The notes: generated by a model from the letters alone, not told the origin. DNA of 64,000 nt from Desulfobacteraceae bacterium (GCA_016844935.1 JAERTK010000286.1:1-64000), one strand, 5' to 3'; positions 55,392 to 63,551 are shown, counted from the first letter of the stretch. Program-made: numbers and translations.

Positions 55392-56882
55392 ATGGATATC
55401 TTTCTTACTATTTTAATGTGGACGGCCGGCGTTGCTCTGGCCATTCAGGCCTTTGTAGGCCTCAGCTTTTTTGTCTCTTCCATCCATGAGAAAGAACCTC
55501 GGGCGACTTTATGGGGATTTCTACAGTTCCTGGGAATGCTTGGCGTTTTTGTGTTTTTTTGGGTGCTGGCCTCCTCCGGATTCTTTGACAGTGGTTTTGG
55601 AACAATTTTGTTGTTACTGGGTTGTGTATCAGGTGTTGCGGTCGCGGTTGTTATCATGCGGCCAACCATGGTAAATCACCGTGCCCTTAAAGGCAGTATG
55701 GGGTATGTGACCGGAGATCTGGAGAGATTCGATGAACGGGACCACGTGTTTTCCCGCAATCGCGCCCTCAGGCCCGGTTCAAAGGAATACCAGACATATT
55801 ACGCGGATCATCCGGAAAAAGAAGCACGCGACGCCGAACGGAGGGCCAGGGGCGGTCCCATTGGAATTCCGGGAACCATTGACAAACCTTACGCGCATGT
55901 CGATGTGGCCATGCTTATGGGGTCTTTGTCCATGCCGCACCATCTCTCGGCTCCGGAAATCGTAAAACCAAAACCCCACCTGCTCTTGCCCGAAAAGAGA
56001 AGAGAAAATCCTGTTCAGCTTTCTCCCGAAGAGGCCTCCATCCGGGTGAAAGGGTATGTCGGGAATCTCGGGGCCGACATGGTGGGAATTACCGAAATCA
56101 ACCCCCTTTGGGTCTATTCACACCGGGGAGAGATATTTCACGAGAACTGGGCCGATTGGGGTAAGGAAATTGAGTTGACCCATCAATATGTCATCGTGTT
56201 TGCCGAGGAGATGTCCCTGGACTTAATCGGTCCGGCGCCCCATACTCCAACGCTCATTGAAAGTATGAACAATTACGCCAAGGGAGCCTATATGAGCACC
56301 CAACTGGCGGCCTTCATTGCGAACCTGGGCTACTCGGCCACGGCCAACCATCTGCGCCACTACGAACTGGTCCTGCCGCCCGTTGCCGCGGATGCGGGCC
56401 TGGGTGAGATCGGACGTCTGGGATACCTTTTGACCAGAGAATTCGGCCCCCGTGTCAGGTTGAGCGCGGTAACCACGGACATGCCGCTTTCCTGCGATAA
56501 GCCGGTGGATATCGGTATTCAGGATTTCTGTAAAATCTGCAAGAAATGCGGGGTCTGTTGTCCTTCCAGATCCATACCCCTGGATGAGAACCCCGCCGAA
56601 TATAACGGCTGCCTGAAATGGAAACTGGATGATGAAAGCTGTTTCAATTACTGGGGCAAGGTGGGAACCGACTGCAACGTGTGCATGAAGGTATGCCCCT
56701 GGAGTCACGCGCGAACGTTCCCCCATCGACTGATTGTATGGCTCATCAGCCGGAATTGGATCGCACGTCGTATTTTTTCCATATTGGACGACATCTTCTA
56801 CGGTCGTAAACCCAAACCGAAAACGGCTCCCCGGTGGGCCTCATTTGTAAAACCCGAGCTTGGAAAATTGAGACATGATTAA
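55392..56882 (+). CDS. Membrane-anchored reductive-dehalogenase-like corrinoid/Fe-S protein
   Basis: 496 residues. Instead of a TAT signal it has three N-terminal membrane helices (about 5-30, 39-62, 69-90). The catalytic part follows RdhA: NPLWVYSHRGE, HQYVIVFAEEMSLDLI, AAFIANLGYSATANHLRHYE, then AGLGEIGRLGYLLTREFGPRVRLS in pieces and VTTDMPLSCDKPVDIGIQDFC. Two [4Fe-4S] motifs end the domain: CKICKKCGVCCP (about 380-391) and a second set ending CNVCMKVCP. Known RdhA enzymes remove halogen from organohalides using cobalamin. There is no rdhB gene; the fused helices probably replace it. It lies behind an ANTAR leader. The substrate may be non-halogenated; this is not known. Confidence 0.8.
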   Translation: MDIFLTILMWTAGVALAIQAFVGLSFFVSSIHEKEPRATLWGFLQFLGMLGVFVFFWVLASSGFFDSGFGTILLLLGCVSGVAVAVVIMRPTMVNHRALKGSMGYVTGDLERFDERDHVFSRNRALRPGSKEYQTYYADHPEKEARDAERRARGGPIGIPGTIDKPYAHVDVAMLMGSLSMPHHLSAPEIVKPKPHLLLPEKRRENPVQLSPEEASIRVKGYVGNLGADMVGITEINPLWVYSHRGEIFHENWADWGKEIELTHQYVIVFAEEMSLDLIGPAPHTPTLIESMNNYAKGAYMSTQLAAFIANLGYSATANHLRHYELVLPPVAADAGLGEIGRLGYLLTREFGPRVRLSAVTTDMPLSCDKPVDIGIQDFCKICKKCGVCCPSRSIPLDENPAEYNGCLKWKLDDESCFNYWGKVGTDCNVCMKVCPWSHARTFPHRLIVWLISRNWIARRIFSILDDIFYGRKPKPKTAPRWASFVKPELGKLRHD

Positions 56883-56974
56883 CGTGATTCGGTATTTGTC
56901 AGATCCTCTGGTGCTATCTGAGGTGTTGTTGCCGTAGATTTTCTAAAATCGAGAATTGGGTATCAATCAAATGT

Positions 56975-57004
56975 TTGACACGGACCGCCGATACCAAGTA
57001 TTAT
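56975..57004 (+). promoter_or_regulatory. Candidate promoter of the FIST kinase-ANTAR regulator operon
   Basis: TTGACA (56975-56980), 18 bases, TATTAT (56999-57004, five of six consensus bases). It would give a leader of about 70 bases holding a nine-codon reading frame before the kinase gene. No P2-type hairpin is present, so the regulator pair itself is not under ANTAR control. Confidence 0.45.
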
Positions 57005-57040
57005 AAAAGAAATCGGAAAGTTACACATGGAGGGTTTAAG

Positions 57041-57070
57041 ATGATTCCTTTTGGCACCCATCGGAAATAA
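57041..57070 (+). CDS. Possible nine-residue leader peptide (MIPFGTHRK)
   Basis: A short frame, ATG 57041 to TAA 57068-57070, preceded by GGAGGG at a good distance (seven bases). It ends 10 bases before the kinase start, whose own ribosome site (AAAGGGGG) overlaps the stop. This could couple translation or be chance. No run of one amino acid that would suggest classic attenuation is seen. Confidence 0.3.
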   Translation: MIPFGTHRK

Positions 57071-57080
57071 AAGGGGGAAA

Positions 57081-59924
57081 ATGACTGTCTACTTTGAAGC
57101 GCACGTTGGGAAAAGTGTTGCCGGGACGTCAGTGGAGATGGGACGAGAGGCGGCCACCCGTGCACTTTCCCAAAAGAAAAAATTCCACCCCAGTCTGGCA
57201 TTGGCCTTTGTTTCCGCTGAACTGGATGTGTACGAAGTCAATCGGGGACTGATGGATGTTTTGGAGGATTGCCCGCTTATGGGCTCCAGCACCGCCGGGG
57301 AGATCGCAGACGGGTTTCTGAGAAACAGTGTGGTGGTGACCCTCCTTTGCTCTCCGCATATTAATGTGAAACTGGGCATGGGAGAAGGGGTTTCCAAAGA
57401 TTATCAAAAGGCGGTTGATGAAGCACTCAAAAATGCCCATATAACCGAATATTTCAATGCCAGATTTCCCGAACACCAAATGCTCAATGTTTCGACTTCG
57501 GGAACGCTGGGGGTATCACCTGTGTTGCTTATGCTCTTCACGCCGGGTGCCACTAAAAGCAGCTTTTCTTTCACCCACGATATCCATACGTTTCTTCGCA
57601 AAAGCTCTGCCAACCGGATCCCCATATTCGGTGGCAGTTCTGGAGACTATTTTCGATATGGCCCAAACTACCAGATGATCAACGGCCAGGTCTCCAACGA
57701 CGCAGTGGCGTTGGCCTTTCTGGAAACAGAGGTCCTCTTCGGGTTGGGCATGTCTCATGGTTTCTCTCCCACCACCAAACGGGCACTGGTGACACAGGCT
57801 TCCGGCCATATGGTCCATCAATTTGACAACCGACCGGCGGCGGAAGTTTATGCGGAACTGCTGGATATCCCCGTGGGTCAAATCAAAGACAACCTGCCGG
57901 CGCCCCCTTCGCCTTTGAACGAACACCCTTTTGGTTCCATGGATGTTTACGGGAATTCCCTCCTGCTGGTGCCTGAGCGGATTCTTGCGGACGGTTCCAT
58001 CCAGTTTCCCCATCTCGTGGGAAATGACCGGGTCATGACCCTGATGCAGGCGGATCGGCGCGAGGTTGCAAAAGCAGGGGTGTCCGCTTATGAAAAGGCC
58101 GTCCGGTACGGTGGTTTGAGCAAACCATCCATATCGATTATGCTTTCATGTGCGCTACGGTTGACGGACCAGGGGGAGCAGGAAGAAATCACGCGGATGC
58201 TGGGCAAAATGAGTCTGCCCCTGTGTGGTTTTTATACCTTTGGAGAAGTGGGCATTTTTGATGATGGCCTTCCGGTTTATAATAATCAGTCCGTCTCTAC
58301 CCTGGTTTTTTCCGATGAGCTGAATCCAGTGGCTTCCCTGATGCACCAGAGCAAACGGGTCTACCGGGAATTCTCGGCGAGATTGGACGCAAAAGAATCC
58401 CAGATCAGATCCATAAACAGGGTCAACCGGATTATCCAGGATGGAACGGATACCGGTAGCCTGTTGATGGCGTTGACCACGGAACTTTCCGCGTTGTTCC
58501 CCTGGGCCCATGGCGCTTTTTACAGACCCATGGACGATTCACCACTATACGTCCTTTCAAGTGCTTTGGATCCGACGACATTTCCCCAACGCATCAGCGC
58601 GGATGAATTGAAGGAGGAATTCCATTTTGTCGGTCTGGACAGTCACGGTAAACATTTCGGGGTCCTTGCTTTGAAAAGGAAAACCAGTGAAAGCGCGCCG
58701 GAAGAGGAAGATCGGGTACTGGCGGAAATCATCGCCAACCTGACAGCCGGCGGACTTCACAGGATCGACTTGGATGGCAGCCTGGGCATGAAAATGAACC
58801 AGTTGGAAATTCTCAACCAGTTGGGTTATGAATTCAGTCGACAGATTATTCCGGCCGTTCAGTCCCAGAACATCGTCAGGCATGTGAGGCGCATCCTGGG
58901 CGTCTCTTTCGCGACCCTCTGGCTGGTGGATCGAACGCACCGCCTCTGGGTTAAGGAAGCCGTGGACGGAGACCAGCAGGTTGAAATGGGAGACATTGAA
59001 ACGGAAAATGATGAAAGGCTCACGAAATGGCAAATTGAGCACTCCAACCCTTTGTTTTTTTTCAAGAGATCCGATCAAATCTGCCCCATAGATCTGAGAG
59101 CCCCTTTTCCGTATAGCTTCGTTACGGTTCCGGTCATCTATAAGGAAGAACTTCGGGCTGTCCTGAATCTCTATGCCACGGCGGAAAAAACGTTCCTGTT
59201 CTATCCCGACCATATTTCCGACAACATAGCGTTTCTTGAGGGGATTTCGTCCCAGGTGGCCATGTTTATTGAAAATCGATCATTGAGCAAACATTCAACC
59301 TTTTATCGGGAGATACATCATCGGGTCAAAAACAATCTTCAGAATATCGCGGCCCTTCTTCGAATGCAGCTTCGAAGGTTGGATCACGTTTCACCGGAGC
59401 AGGCACTGACGGACAGTATCTCCCGAATCATGAGTATCGCTTTGGTCCACGAAACCCTTTCCGAGGGGCAAATCGGCATGGTGGATTTGGGGCGTCTGGT
59501 GGGAAGCATCAGCAAGGCTGCTGAAACGGACCGGACAAGCAGACCATGGATCACCCTGGACTTGTCGGAACATCCGGTGATGATCCCTTCCCGGGAAGCG
59601 ACCTCCGTGGCCCTTGTGGTCAATGAGCTCATTCAAAATGCTTTGGAGCATGGTATTAAGAAAGAAGATGATGGACGGGTTTCCGTCAAGATACGACAGA
59701 TGAAAAATATGATCACGGTTACGGTTCAGGATGATGGCCCTGGATTTTCGGAGAACTTCGATCCCGAGCAGCATGGCAACCTCGGTTTGACCATTGTTCA
59801 AACGCTGGCCGGTGAAGAGTTGAAAGGTGTTTTCGAAATTCGATCAGACCACGGTGCCACCGCTGAATTGACGTTTCCCCTGCCACAGGGGTACCATCCC
59901 ATGAAAGCAAGGAGCGATATATGA
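57081..59924 (+). CDS. FIST-GAF-HisKA_2 sensor histidine kinase
   Basis: 947 residues from ATG 57081 (AAAGGGGG upstream; a TTG 30 bases earlier is less likely). It starts with FIST_N (about 20-230; DCPLMGSSTAGEIADGFL, IPIFGGSSGDYF) and FIST_C (about 245-405; LPLCGFYTFGEVGIFDDG), a sensor pair thought to bind small molecules such as amino acids. Two GAF-like segments follow (about 430-560 and 570-730). The kinase core is of HisKA_2/HWE type: FYREIHHRVKNNLQNIAALL with the acceptor His, VNELIQNALEHG (N box) and VQDDGPGFSENF (G box), as in EutW. No membrane helix, so it senses a cytoplasmic signal. It overlaps the ANTAR regulator gene by four bases. Confidence 0.9.
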   Translation: MTVYFEAHVGKSVAGTSVEMGREAATRALSQKKKFHPSLALAFVSAELDVYEVNRGLMDVLEDCPLMGSSTAGEIADGFLRNSVVVTLLCSPHINVKLGMGEGVSKDYQKAVDEALKNAHITEYFNARFPEHQMLNVSTSGTLGVSPVLLMLFTPGATKSSFSFTHDIHTFLRKSSANRIPIFGGSSGDYFRYGPNYQMINGQVSNDAVALAFLETEVLFGLGMSHGFSPTTKRALVTQASGHMVHQFDNRPAAEVYAELLDIPVGQIKDNLPAPPSPLNEHPFGSMDVYGNSLLLVPERILADGSIQFPHLVGNDRVMTLMQADRREVAKAGVSAYEKAVRYGGLSKPSISIMLSCALRLTDQGEQEEITRMLGKMSLPLCGFYTFGEVGIFDDGLPVYNNQSVSTLVFSDELNPVASLMHQSKRVYREFSARLDAKESQIRSINRVNRIIQDGTDTGSLLMALTTELSALFPWAHGAFYRPMDDSPLYVLSSALDPTTFPQRISADELKEEFHFVGLDSHGKHFGVLALKRKTSESAPEEEDRVLAEIIANLTAGGLHRIDLDGSLGMKMNQLEILNQLGYEFSRQIIPAVQSQNIVRHVRRILGVSFATLWLVDRTHRLWVKEAVDGDQQVEMGDIETENDERLTKWQIEHSNPLFFFKRSDQICPIDLRAPFPYSFVTVPVIYKEELRAVLNLYATAEKTFLFYPDHISDNIAFLEGISSQVAMFIENRSLSKHSTFYREIHHRVKNNLQNIAALLRMQLRRLDHVSPEQALTDSISRIMSIALVHETLSEGQIGMVDLGRLVGSISKAAETDRTSRPWITLDLSEHPVMIPSREATSVALVVNELIQNALEHGIKKEDDGRVSVKIRQMKNMITVTVQDDGPGFSENFDPEQHGNLGLTIVQTLAGEELKGVFEIRSDHGATAELTFPLPQGYHPMKARSDI

Positions 59925-60484
59925 GTTTACGCATTGTGATTGCCGACGACGAACCTTTGCTCAGACGCGATCTCAAAGAGGTCCTGGAGGATCTGGGCTA
60001 CCGGGTGGTGGGCGAAGCCAAAAACGGTTTGGAGGCATTGAAACTGATCCAACGGAAGACGCCGGACGTGGCGATCCTGGATATCAAGATGCCCGAAATG
60101 GATGGCATCCAGGTGGCTCGAAAAATATCCCGGCAGCACCCCGTGGTGATCCTCACCGCCTTTTCCGAGCGGCATTTGATAGACAAAGCCAAAGAAGCCG
60201 GCGTTATGGCTTACATCACCAAGCCCTTTCGGGTGGGTGATGTTTCATCTGCCGTTGAACTGGCGGTGAGCCTTTTTATGGAAAAATCAGCCCTCACGGA
60301 ACGGGTGGCTACCCTGAAGACTCAGTTGGAGACCAGAAAACTGGTGGAAAGGGCCAAAGGATTGATGATGGAAAATGAAGGCCTCAGCGAACCCAGGGCT
60401 TACCGCCGTCTCCAGGAAATCAGCATGAAAAAGAACAAGCCCATTAAGGATGTGGCGGAAGCGGTGATCATGATGTATGGGTAA
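59921..60484 (+). CDS. Response regulator with ANTAR RNA-binding domain
   Basis: 187 residues. Receiver domain (1-115) with acidic pair ADDEP, acceptor D54 in AILDIKMPEMDG, T in VVILTAFSE and K in YITKPF. A short coiled coil (SALTERVATLKTQLETRK) leads to the ANTAR domain (about 127-185): LVERAKGLMMENEGLSEPRAYRRLQEISMKKN and DVAEAVI. ANTAR proteins (EutV, NasR, AmiR) bind twin hairpins with six-base loops having A1 and G4 and so prevent a terminator from forming. Four such leaders are nearby at 55.3, 62.9, 63.4 and 63.6 kb. The gene overlaps its kinase (ATGA) and is followed by a terminator. Confidence 0.93.
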   Translation: MSLRIVIADDEPLLRRDLKEVLEDLGYRVVGEAKNGLEALKLIQRKTPDVAILDIKMPEMDGIQVARKISRQHPVVILTAFSERHLIDKAKEAGVMAYITKPFRVGDVSSAVELAVSLFMEKSALTERVATLKTQLETRKLVERAKGLMMENEGLSEPRAYRRLQEISMKKNKPIKDVAEAVIMMYG

Positions 60485-60499
60485 CCCGGTTCGAAGAAT

Positions 60500-60547
60500 G
60501 AGAGGCGCAGGGAAAATCAAGTCTTGAAATCCCTGCGCCGCTCTTTT
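60500..60547 (+). terminator. Terminator after the ANTAR regulator gene
   Basis: Perfect 10-bp stem GGCGCAGGGA (60504-60513) and TCCCTGCGCC (60530-60539), extended past one mismatch by GAG/CTC, then four T. It separates the two-component genes from the convergent minus-strand operon. Confidence 0.75.
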
Positions 60548-60561
60548 AAACGGTCAGATTC

Positions 60562-61080
60562 TTAAATCTCCACTTCAGACGCCATTTTCCAATCTTTTTT
60601 GGCGAGGGCCTTCCAGAAATCCGATTTATCGTCTTTCCACTCCGGACCGAACCGGTCATCATAATACTGTCCCACCCGTTCCATCCAGGTGTTCCAGTAG
60701 TTCCGTTTTGCCTGGACCGCCAGAAGAACATCGTTCAAATAATCAATGATATCCGTCATTTTTTCTTTGGGAATGAAATAGGCCGCGCCCATCTTGTAGC
60801 TTCTGATGGTGTTTTCGGGCGTTAAGGCATGGGCCGTCAACATAACCGCCAAAACCCCTTTTTCCTGGGCCATATCCAGAAGGGAGAATCCATCCACCCC
60901 CATAATGTCCAAAACCGCCAGATCGAAAGATTGGGTTTCAAGTTTTGATTTCGCCTCCTCAAAAGATCCGGCGCGCGTCAATTGACACATCCCCAAGAGT
61001 TCTTCAAGGGTATCCAGCACATCCGGCTCATCGTCCACAATGAGGACGGTTTTGCCTTCCAGTAATGTTTTCTCAGTCAT
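60562..61080 (-). CDS. Response-regulator receiver protein with short C-terminal tail
   Basis: 172 residues from ATG 61080 (AGGAGG five bases upstream; ATG 61083 is too close). Receiver motifs: VLIVDDEPDVLDTL, acceptor D in LAVLDIMGVDGFS, T in VMLTAH and K in YFIPKEKM. The helix after it and a charged, Trp-rich tail (YWNTWMERVGQYYDDRF, WKALAKKDWKM) do not match a known output domain. It is the last gene of the minus-strand operon that begins with the HapK-like gene. It may act on the sigma-54 activator or as a phosphate sink for the FIST kinase (inference). Confidence 0.82.
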   Translation of the reverse strand: MTEKTLLEGKTVLIVDDEPDVLDTLEELLGMCQLTRAGSFEEAKSKLETQSFDLAVLDIMGVDGFSLLDMAQEKGVLAVMLTAHALTPENTIRSYKMGAAYFIPKEKMTDIIDYLNDVLLAVQAKRNYWNTWMERVGQYYDDRFGPEWKDDKSDFWKALAKKDWKMASEVEI

Positions 61081-61147
61081 CATAACCTCCTACATACTCA
61101 TTCGTTCGCATTTAGGTCGCGGTATTCAGCAGCCGCAAGAATGATAG

Positions 61148-61684
61148 TTACTCAGATATTATCGTTTTCTTTCCTTTTCGTCTGGCGATGATTTTACCTT
61201 TGACAGGCACCGGACGTTTAATAGTGTCAAGCACGGGACAGTGTTTTTCGACAAAGGCTGCCAGCTTCTTAAGGGTCTCATCATCCGCGTCGCTTTCAAT
61301 TGTCGTTTCATAGGAAATATCAGTGTAGCCGGCGGGTATGGATTCATCAAGGGCCAGCAGACCGCGAAGGTCCATATTCCCTTCCAAACTGCATTTGACC
61401 TTTTTCAAAGGGATTCCCATTACAGCCGAAGCAAAGGCGTACCCTATTTCCTGACATGCTCCCATTGCGGCAAGTACCAGTTCAACAGGATTCATGCCTT
61501 CATTTTTTCCTCCCATCTCGGCAGGTTCATCAATTGTCAAAAGAAAATCACGCACATTTGCAAGGCACTTTACCCCTTCGGCCAATTCTACAGTCGCCAG
61601 CATAGATGCTTTGGCCATACTGGGGTCTTCAGATATGGCATTTATCATGCCGCTGAAGGTTTGTTTTAAATGATCTTTAGACAT
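61148..61684 (-). CDS. OsmC family protein
   Basis: 178 residues from ATG 61684 (AAAGGA seven bases upstream; an in-frame longer version reaches 61768 inside the acyl-CoA dehydrogenase gene). The two redox cysteines of OsmC/Ohr proteins are in LAAMGACQEIGYAFA and VEKHCPVLDTIKRPV. The family reduces organic peroxides or acts as a thiol-linked acyl hydrolase. It starts 14 bases after the acyl-CoA dehydrogenase stop, so the two are in one operon. Confidence 0.85.
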   Translation of the reverse strand: MSKDHLKQTFSGMINAISEDPSMAKASMLATVELAEGVKCLANVRDFLLTIDEPAEMGGKNEGMNPVELVLAAMGACQEIGYAFASAVMGIPLKKVKCSLEGNMDLRGLLALDESIPAGYTDISYETTIESDADDETLKKLAAFVEKHCPVLDTIKRPVPVKGKIIARRKGKKTIISE

Positions 61685-61698
61685 ATAGGTATCCTTTT

Positions 61699-62907
61699 TC
61701 AGTAAATCGAATAGTCGTAGTAACCGTTGGCGATGCGGTACTTGGAGATCTGCTGACCGCCCAACCATATCTGAGTGATTTTGGAATCCCTGAGATATTT
61801 CTCAAGATGATACTCGGGGGAAAGCCCGTTTGAGCCCATGAGTTCGACGGCTTTGTTGGTGATCCAGACACAACTATCGGAGGCATAAGATCGAACGATG
61901 CTTGCCTTTGCAACCATCTCTTTGGTGAATGGAGGGCCATATACCTCGGGATGTTCCATCATGTAGGCATAATTGTATACGGCGCCACGGGTCATTTCCA
62001 TTCGAATGGCCATGTCTGCTAAAATGCCGGCCACCATGCTCCATTGTCGGACCGGTTTGCCGCCGCTCTCCCTTCCCTCGGTATACTCCAGGATGATCTC
62101 AAATACCGCCCGCATAATGCCCAGGGCAATCACTGATGAATGCCATTGGGTTCCGGCCATGGTGGCATAGTAAAAATGGGCGTCAGGGCCCGGGCCCACC
62201 AATCGATATTCTTTGGGGACACGCACATTGTCATAGAAAATGCTGGCGTTGACGGACGTTTTGAATCCCATTTTGTCCTCGGGTTTTCCGAAACTGAGTC
62301 CCGGCGTATCCCCCGGCACAAAGATGAGCGCGATGCCGTCCTCACCCTGCTCATAATCTGTATTACATACGGTAAAATAGACGCTTGAAATACCGGCATG
62401 GGTGGGCCACGATTTGCTGCCGTTGATGACCCATTCGTCTCCGTCCAACACCGCTCTGGTCTTGATGCCCCTGCCTTTTAATAATGGGTTTTCAGTGTCC
62501 GCACCGCCGGTGGAATCGGTCATGGCGAGGCAGGCATAATTTATTTTGTCTCCGCAAAAAGGAGGAATGAATTTGTCCAGGACCGCCTTGTTACCGGCCA
62601 CCATGGCCGCCTGAAGCACGAATCCCGCATTGATGCCGCAGCTGACGCTGATGCCGGCATCCCCTCGGGCCAGTTCCTCACAAACGATTCCCAATGTGGT
62701 GGGAGAGCCCGGTCCGGTTCCACCATATTCGGGGGGATATCCGGCCTTTTGAATTCCCAGATCTACCAGCTTTTGAAAAACGGATTCCACCAGCTGGGGA
62801 TCCGTTTCCAGTTCCCGTCGAATGGGCATAATCTCATTGTCCACGAACTTCCGCATCATATCGCGAATGGCGTTTTGCTCTTCCGTAAATGTATCTTTTC
62901 TTAGCAT
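61699..62907 (-). CDS. Acyl-CoA dehydrogenase family protein
   Basis: 402 residues. AAGGAGG is before the ATG. FAD-binding features: NYACLAMTDSTGGADTEN (family TEP.AGSD place), GSKSWPTHAG (family G.K.WITNG), and a C-terminal helix bundle with IVRSYASDSCVWITNKAVELMGSNG. The place of the common catalytic glutamate (IYEGT) reads QIWLGGQQIS, so that Glu is missing; either the base lies on the other helix, as in isovaleryl-type enzymes, or the reaction differs. The leader B terminator lies between this gene and the upstream HapK-like gene. Confidence 0.85.
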   Translation of the reverse strand: MLRKDTFTEEQNAIRDMMRKFVDNEIMPIRRELETDPQLVESVFQKLVDLGIQKAGYPPEYGGTGPGSPTTLGIVCEELARGDAGISVSCGINAGFVLQAAMVAGNKAVLDKFIPPFCGDKINYACLAMTDSTGGADTENPLLKGRGIKTRAVLDGDEWVINGSKSWPTHAGISSVYFTVCNTDYEQGEDGIALIFVPGDTPGLSFGKPEDKMGFKTSVNASIFYDNVRVPKEYRLVGPGPDAHFYYATMAGTQWHSSVIALGIMRAVFEIILEYTEGRESGGKPVRQWSMVAGILADMAIRMEMTRGAVYNYAYMMEHPEVYGPPFTKEMVAKASIVRSYASDSCVWITNKAVELMGSNGLSPEYHLEKYLRDSKITQIWLGGQQISKYRIANGYYDYSIY

Positions 62908-62924
62908 GCCGACCTCCTTAATAG

Positions 62925-62987
62925 AAAAAGCCCCTTTTCCCCATCGGAGAAAAGAGGCCCCATTACCTCATATGTCCATTATTAGAC
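62925..62987 (-). ncRNA. ANTAR-type antitermination leader B (before acyl-CoA dehydrogenase)
   Basis: On the minus strand: first hairpin GTCT (62987-62984), loop AATAAT, GGAC (62977-62974), A at loop position 1 but A instead of G at 4. Second hairpin GAGGT (62969-62965), loop AATGGG, GCCTC (62958-62954), fitting A1/G4. The terminator reuses the 3' arm: CCTCTTTTCTCC (62957-62946) pairs over 12 bp with GGGGAAAAGGGG (62942-62931), then C and five T. No good promoter stands before it, so it probably acts as an internal attenuator within the operon that begins at leader C. Confidence 0.8.
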
Positions 62988-63020
62988 GCTAATTTTCCGG
63001 TGAAAATCTGGAACGTTTTT

Positions 63021-63332
63021 TCAGTCGCCGAAAACCTCCTCTCCCATCAAAATATGGAAATCGGCAACCTGGGGCACCCATTCCTGCAGAAATTGCTGAA
63101 ATCCTTCGGATTGGGTATCTTTCATCCAGGCTTCCTGGCTGGTGGTGTCCACGATGCCCACATACTTGTAAGGGATTTCCCCTTTCTTGGAGGCGGTGAT
63201 TTTTACCAGCGTGAATTTCTTGCAGGACGGCAGGCCATTCAGAAAAGGTCCTTTCTTCTCTTCGCAATATTGTTTGTACGCCTCATCGGTTACGCTGTCT
63301 TTCAGGTTGTAAAGAATGATTTCCTTGGCCAT
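63021..63332 (-). CDS. Small dimeric alpha/beta-barrel protein (REDY/HapK-like)
   Basis: 103 residues from ATG 63332 (AAAGGAGA upstream). KEIILYNLKDSVTDEAYKQY, then GPFLNGLPSCKKFTLVKI and GEIPYKYVGIVDTTSQEAW follow the REDY-like/HapK family (..GLPSV..F.V.R..G...PY.YVEVID). Such proteins form dimeric ferredoxin-like barrels and bind small aromatic or quinone-like molecules. It is the first gene of the minus-strand operon, behind leader C. Confidence 0.65.
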   Translation of the reverse strand: MAKEIILYNLKDSVTDEAYKQYCEEKKGPFLNGLPSCKKFTLVKITASKKGEIPYKYVGIVDTTSQEAWMKDTQSEGFQQFLQEWVPQVADFHILMGEEVFGD

Positions 63333-63376
63333 TTTCTTCTCCTTTTTTGAATTTTTGGATTTATGAAGATGCACAC

Positions 63377-63444
63377 AAAAAAAGCCCCCAGTTCCCGGTC
63401 GGGAAATGGAGGCTTCATTACCTCGTGAGTCCGTCATTAGACTC
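63377..63444 (-). ncRNA. ANTAR-type antitermination leader C (before the HapK-like gene)
   Basis: The best-formed copy. First hairpin GAGTCT (63444-63439), loop AATGAC, GGACTC (63432-63427). Second hairpin GAGGT (63424-63420), loop AATGAA, GCCTC (63413-63409). Both loops have A1 and G4, and both stems close with a T-G pair. The terminator arm CCTCCATTTCCC (63412-63401) pairs with GGGAACTGGGGG (63396-63385), one mismatch, then C and seven T. The 3' arm of the second hairpin is part of the terminator stem, so only one can form. Confidence 0.88.
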
Positions 63445-63468
63445 GTTATCTGTGTCTACTAGTGCACG

Positions 63469-63497
63469 AGAATATAAGAGGTGATGAAGGCTGTCAA
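63469..63497 (-). promoter_or_regulatory. Promoter of the minus-strand operon (leader C)
   Basis: On the minus strand TTGACA (63497-63492), 17 bases, TATTCT (63474-63469). Transcription would begin near 63462, just before the first hairpin of leader C at 63444. It is back to back with the plus-strand promoter; the two -35 boxes are only 11 bases apart. Confidence 0.55.
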
Positions 63498-63508
63498 GAA
63501 AAAAATGC

Positions 63509-63537
63509 TTGACATGGAAAATTTCGGCGATTATACA
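63509..63537 (+). promoter_or_regulatory. Promoter of the aldehyde dehydrogenase gene (leader D)
   Basis: TTGACA (63509-63514), exactly 17 bases, TATACA (63532-63537). Transcription should start near 63544, eight bases before the first hairpin of leader D. Such a near-consensus promoter fits constitutive initiation with control by termination. Confidence 0.65.
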
Positions 63538-63551
63538 AAAAGGAAAAATAG

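Noticed and set aside
55378..55416. Twelve-codon frame overlapping the start of the dehalogenase-like gene
   Set aside because: It has a plausible ribosome site (GGAG) but no other support; the same site could serve the main gene.
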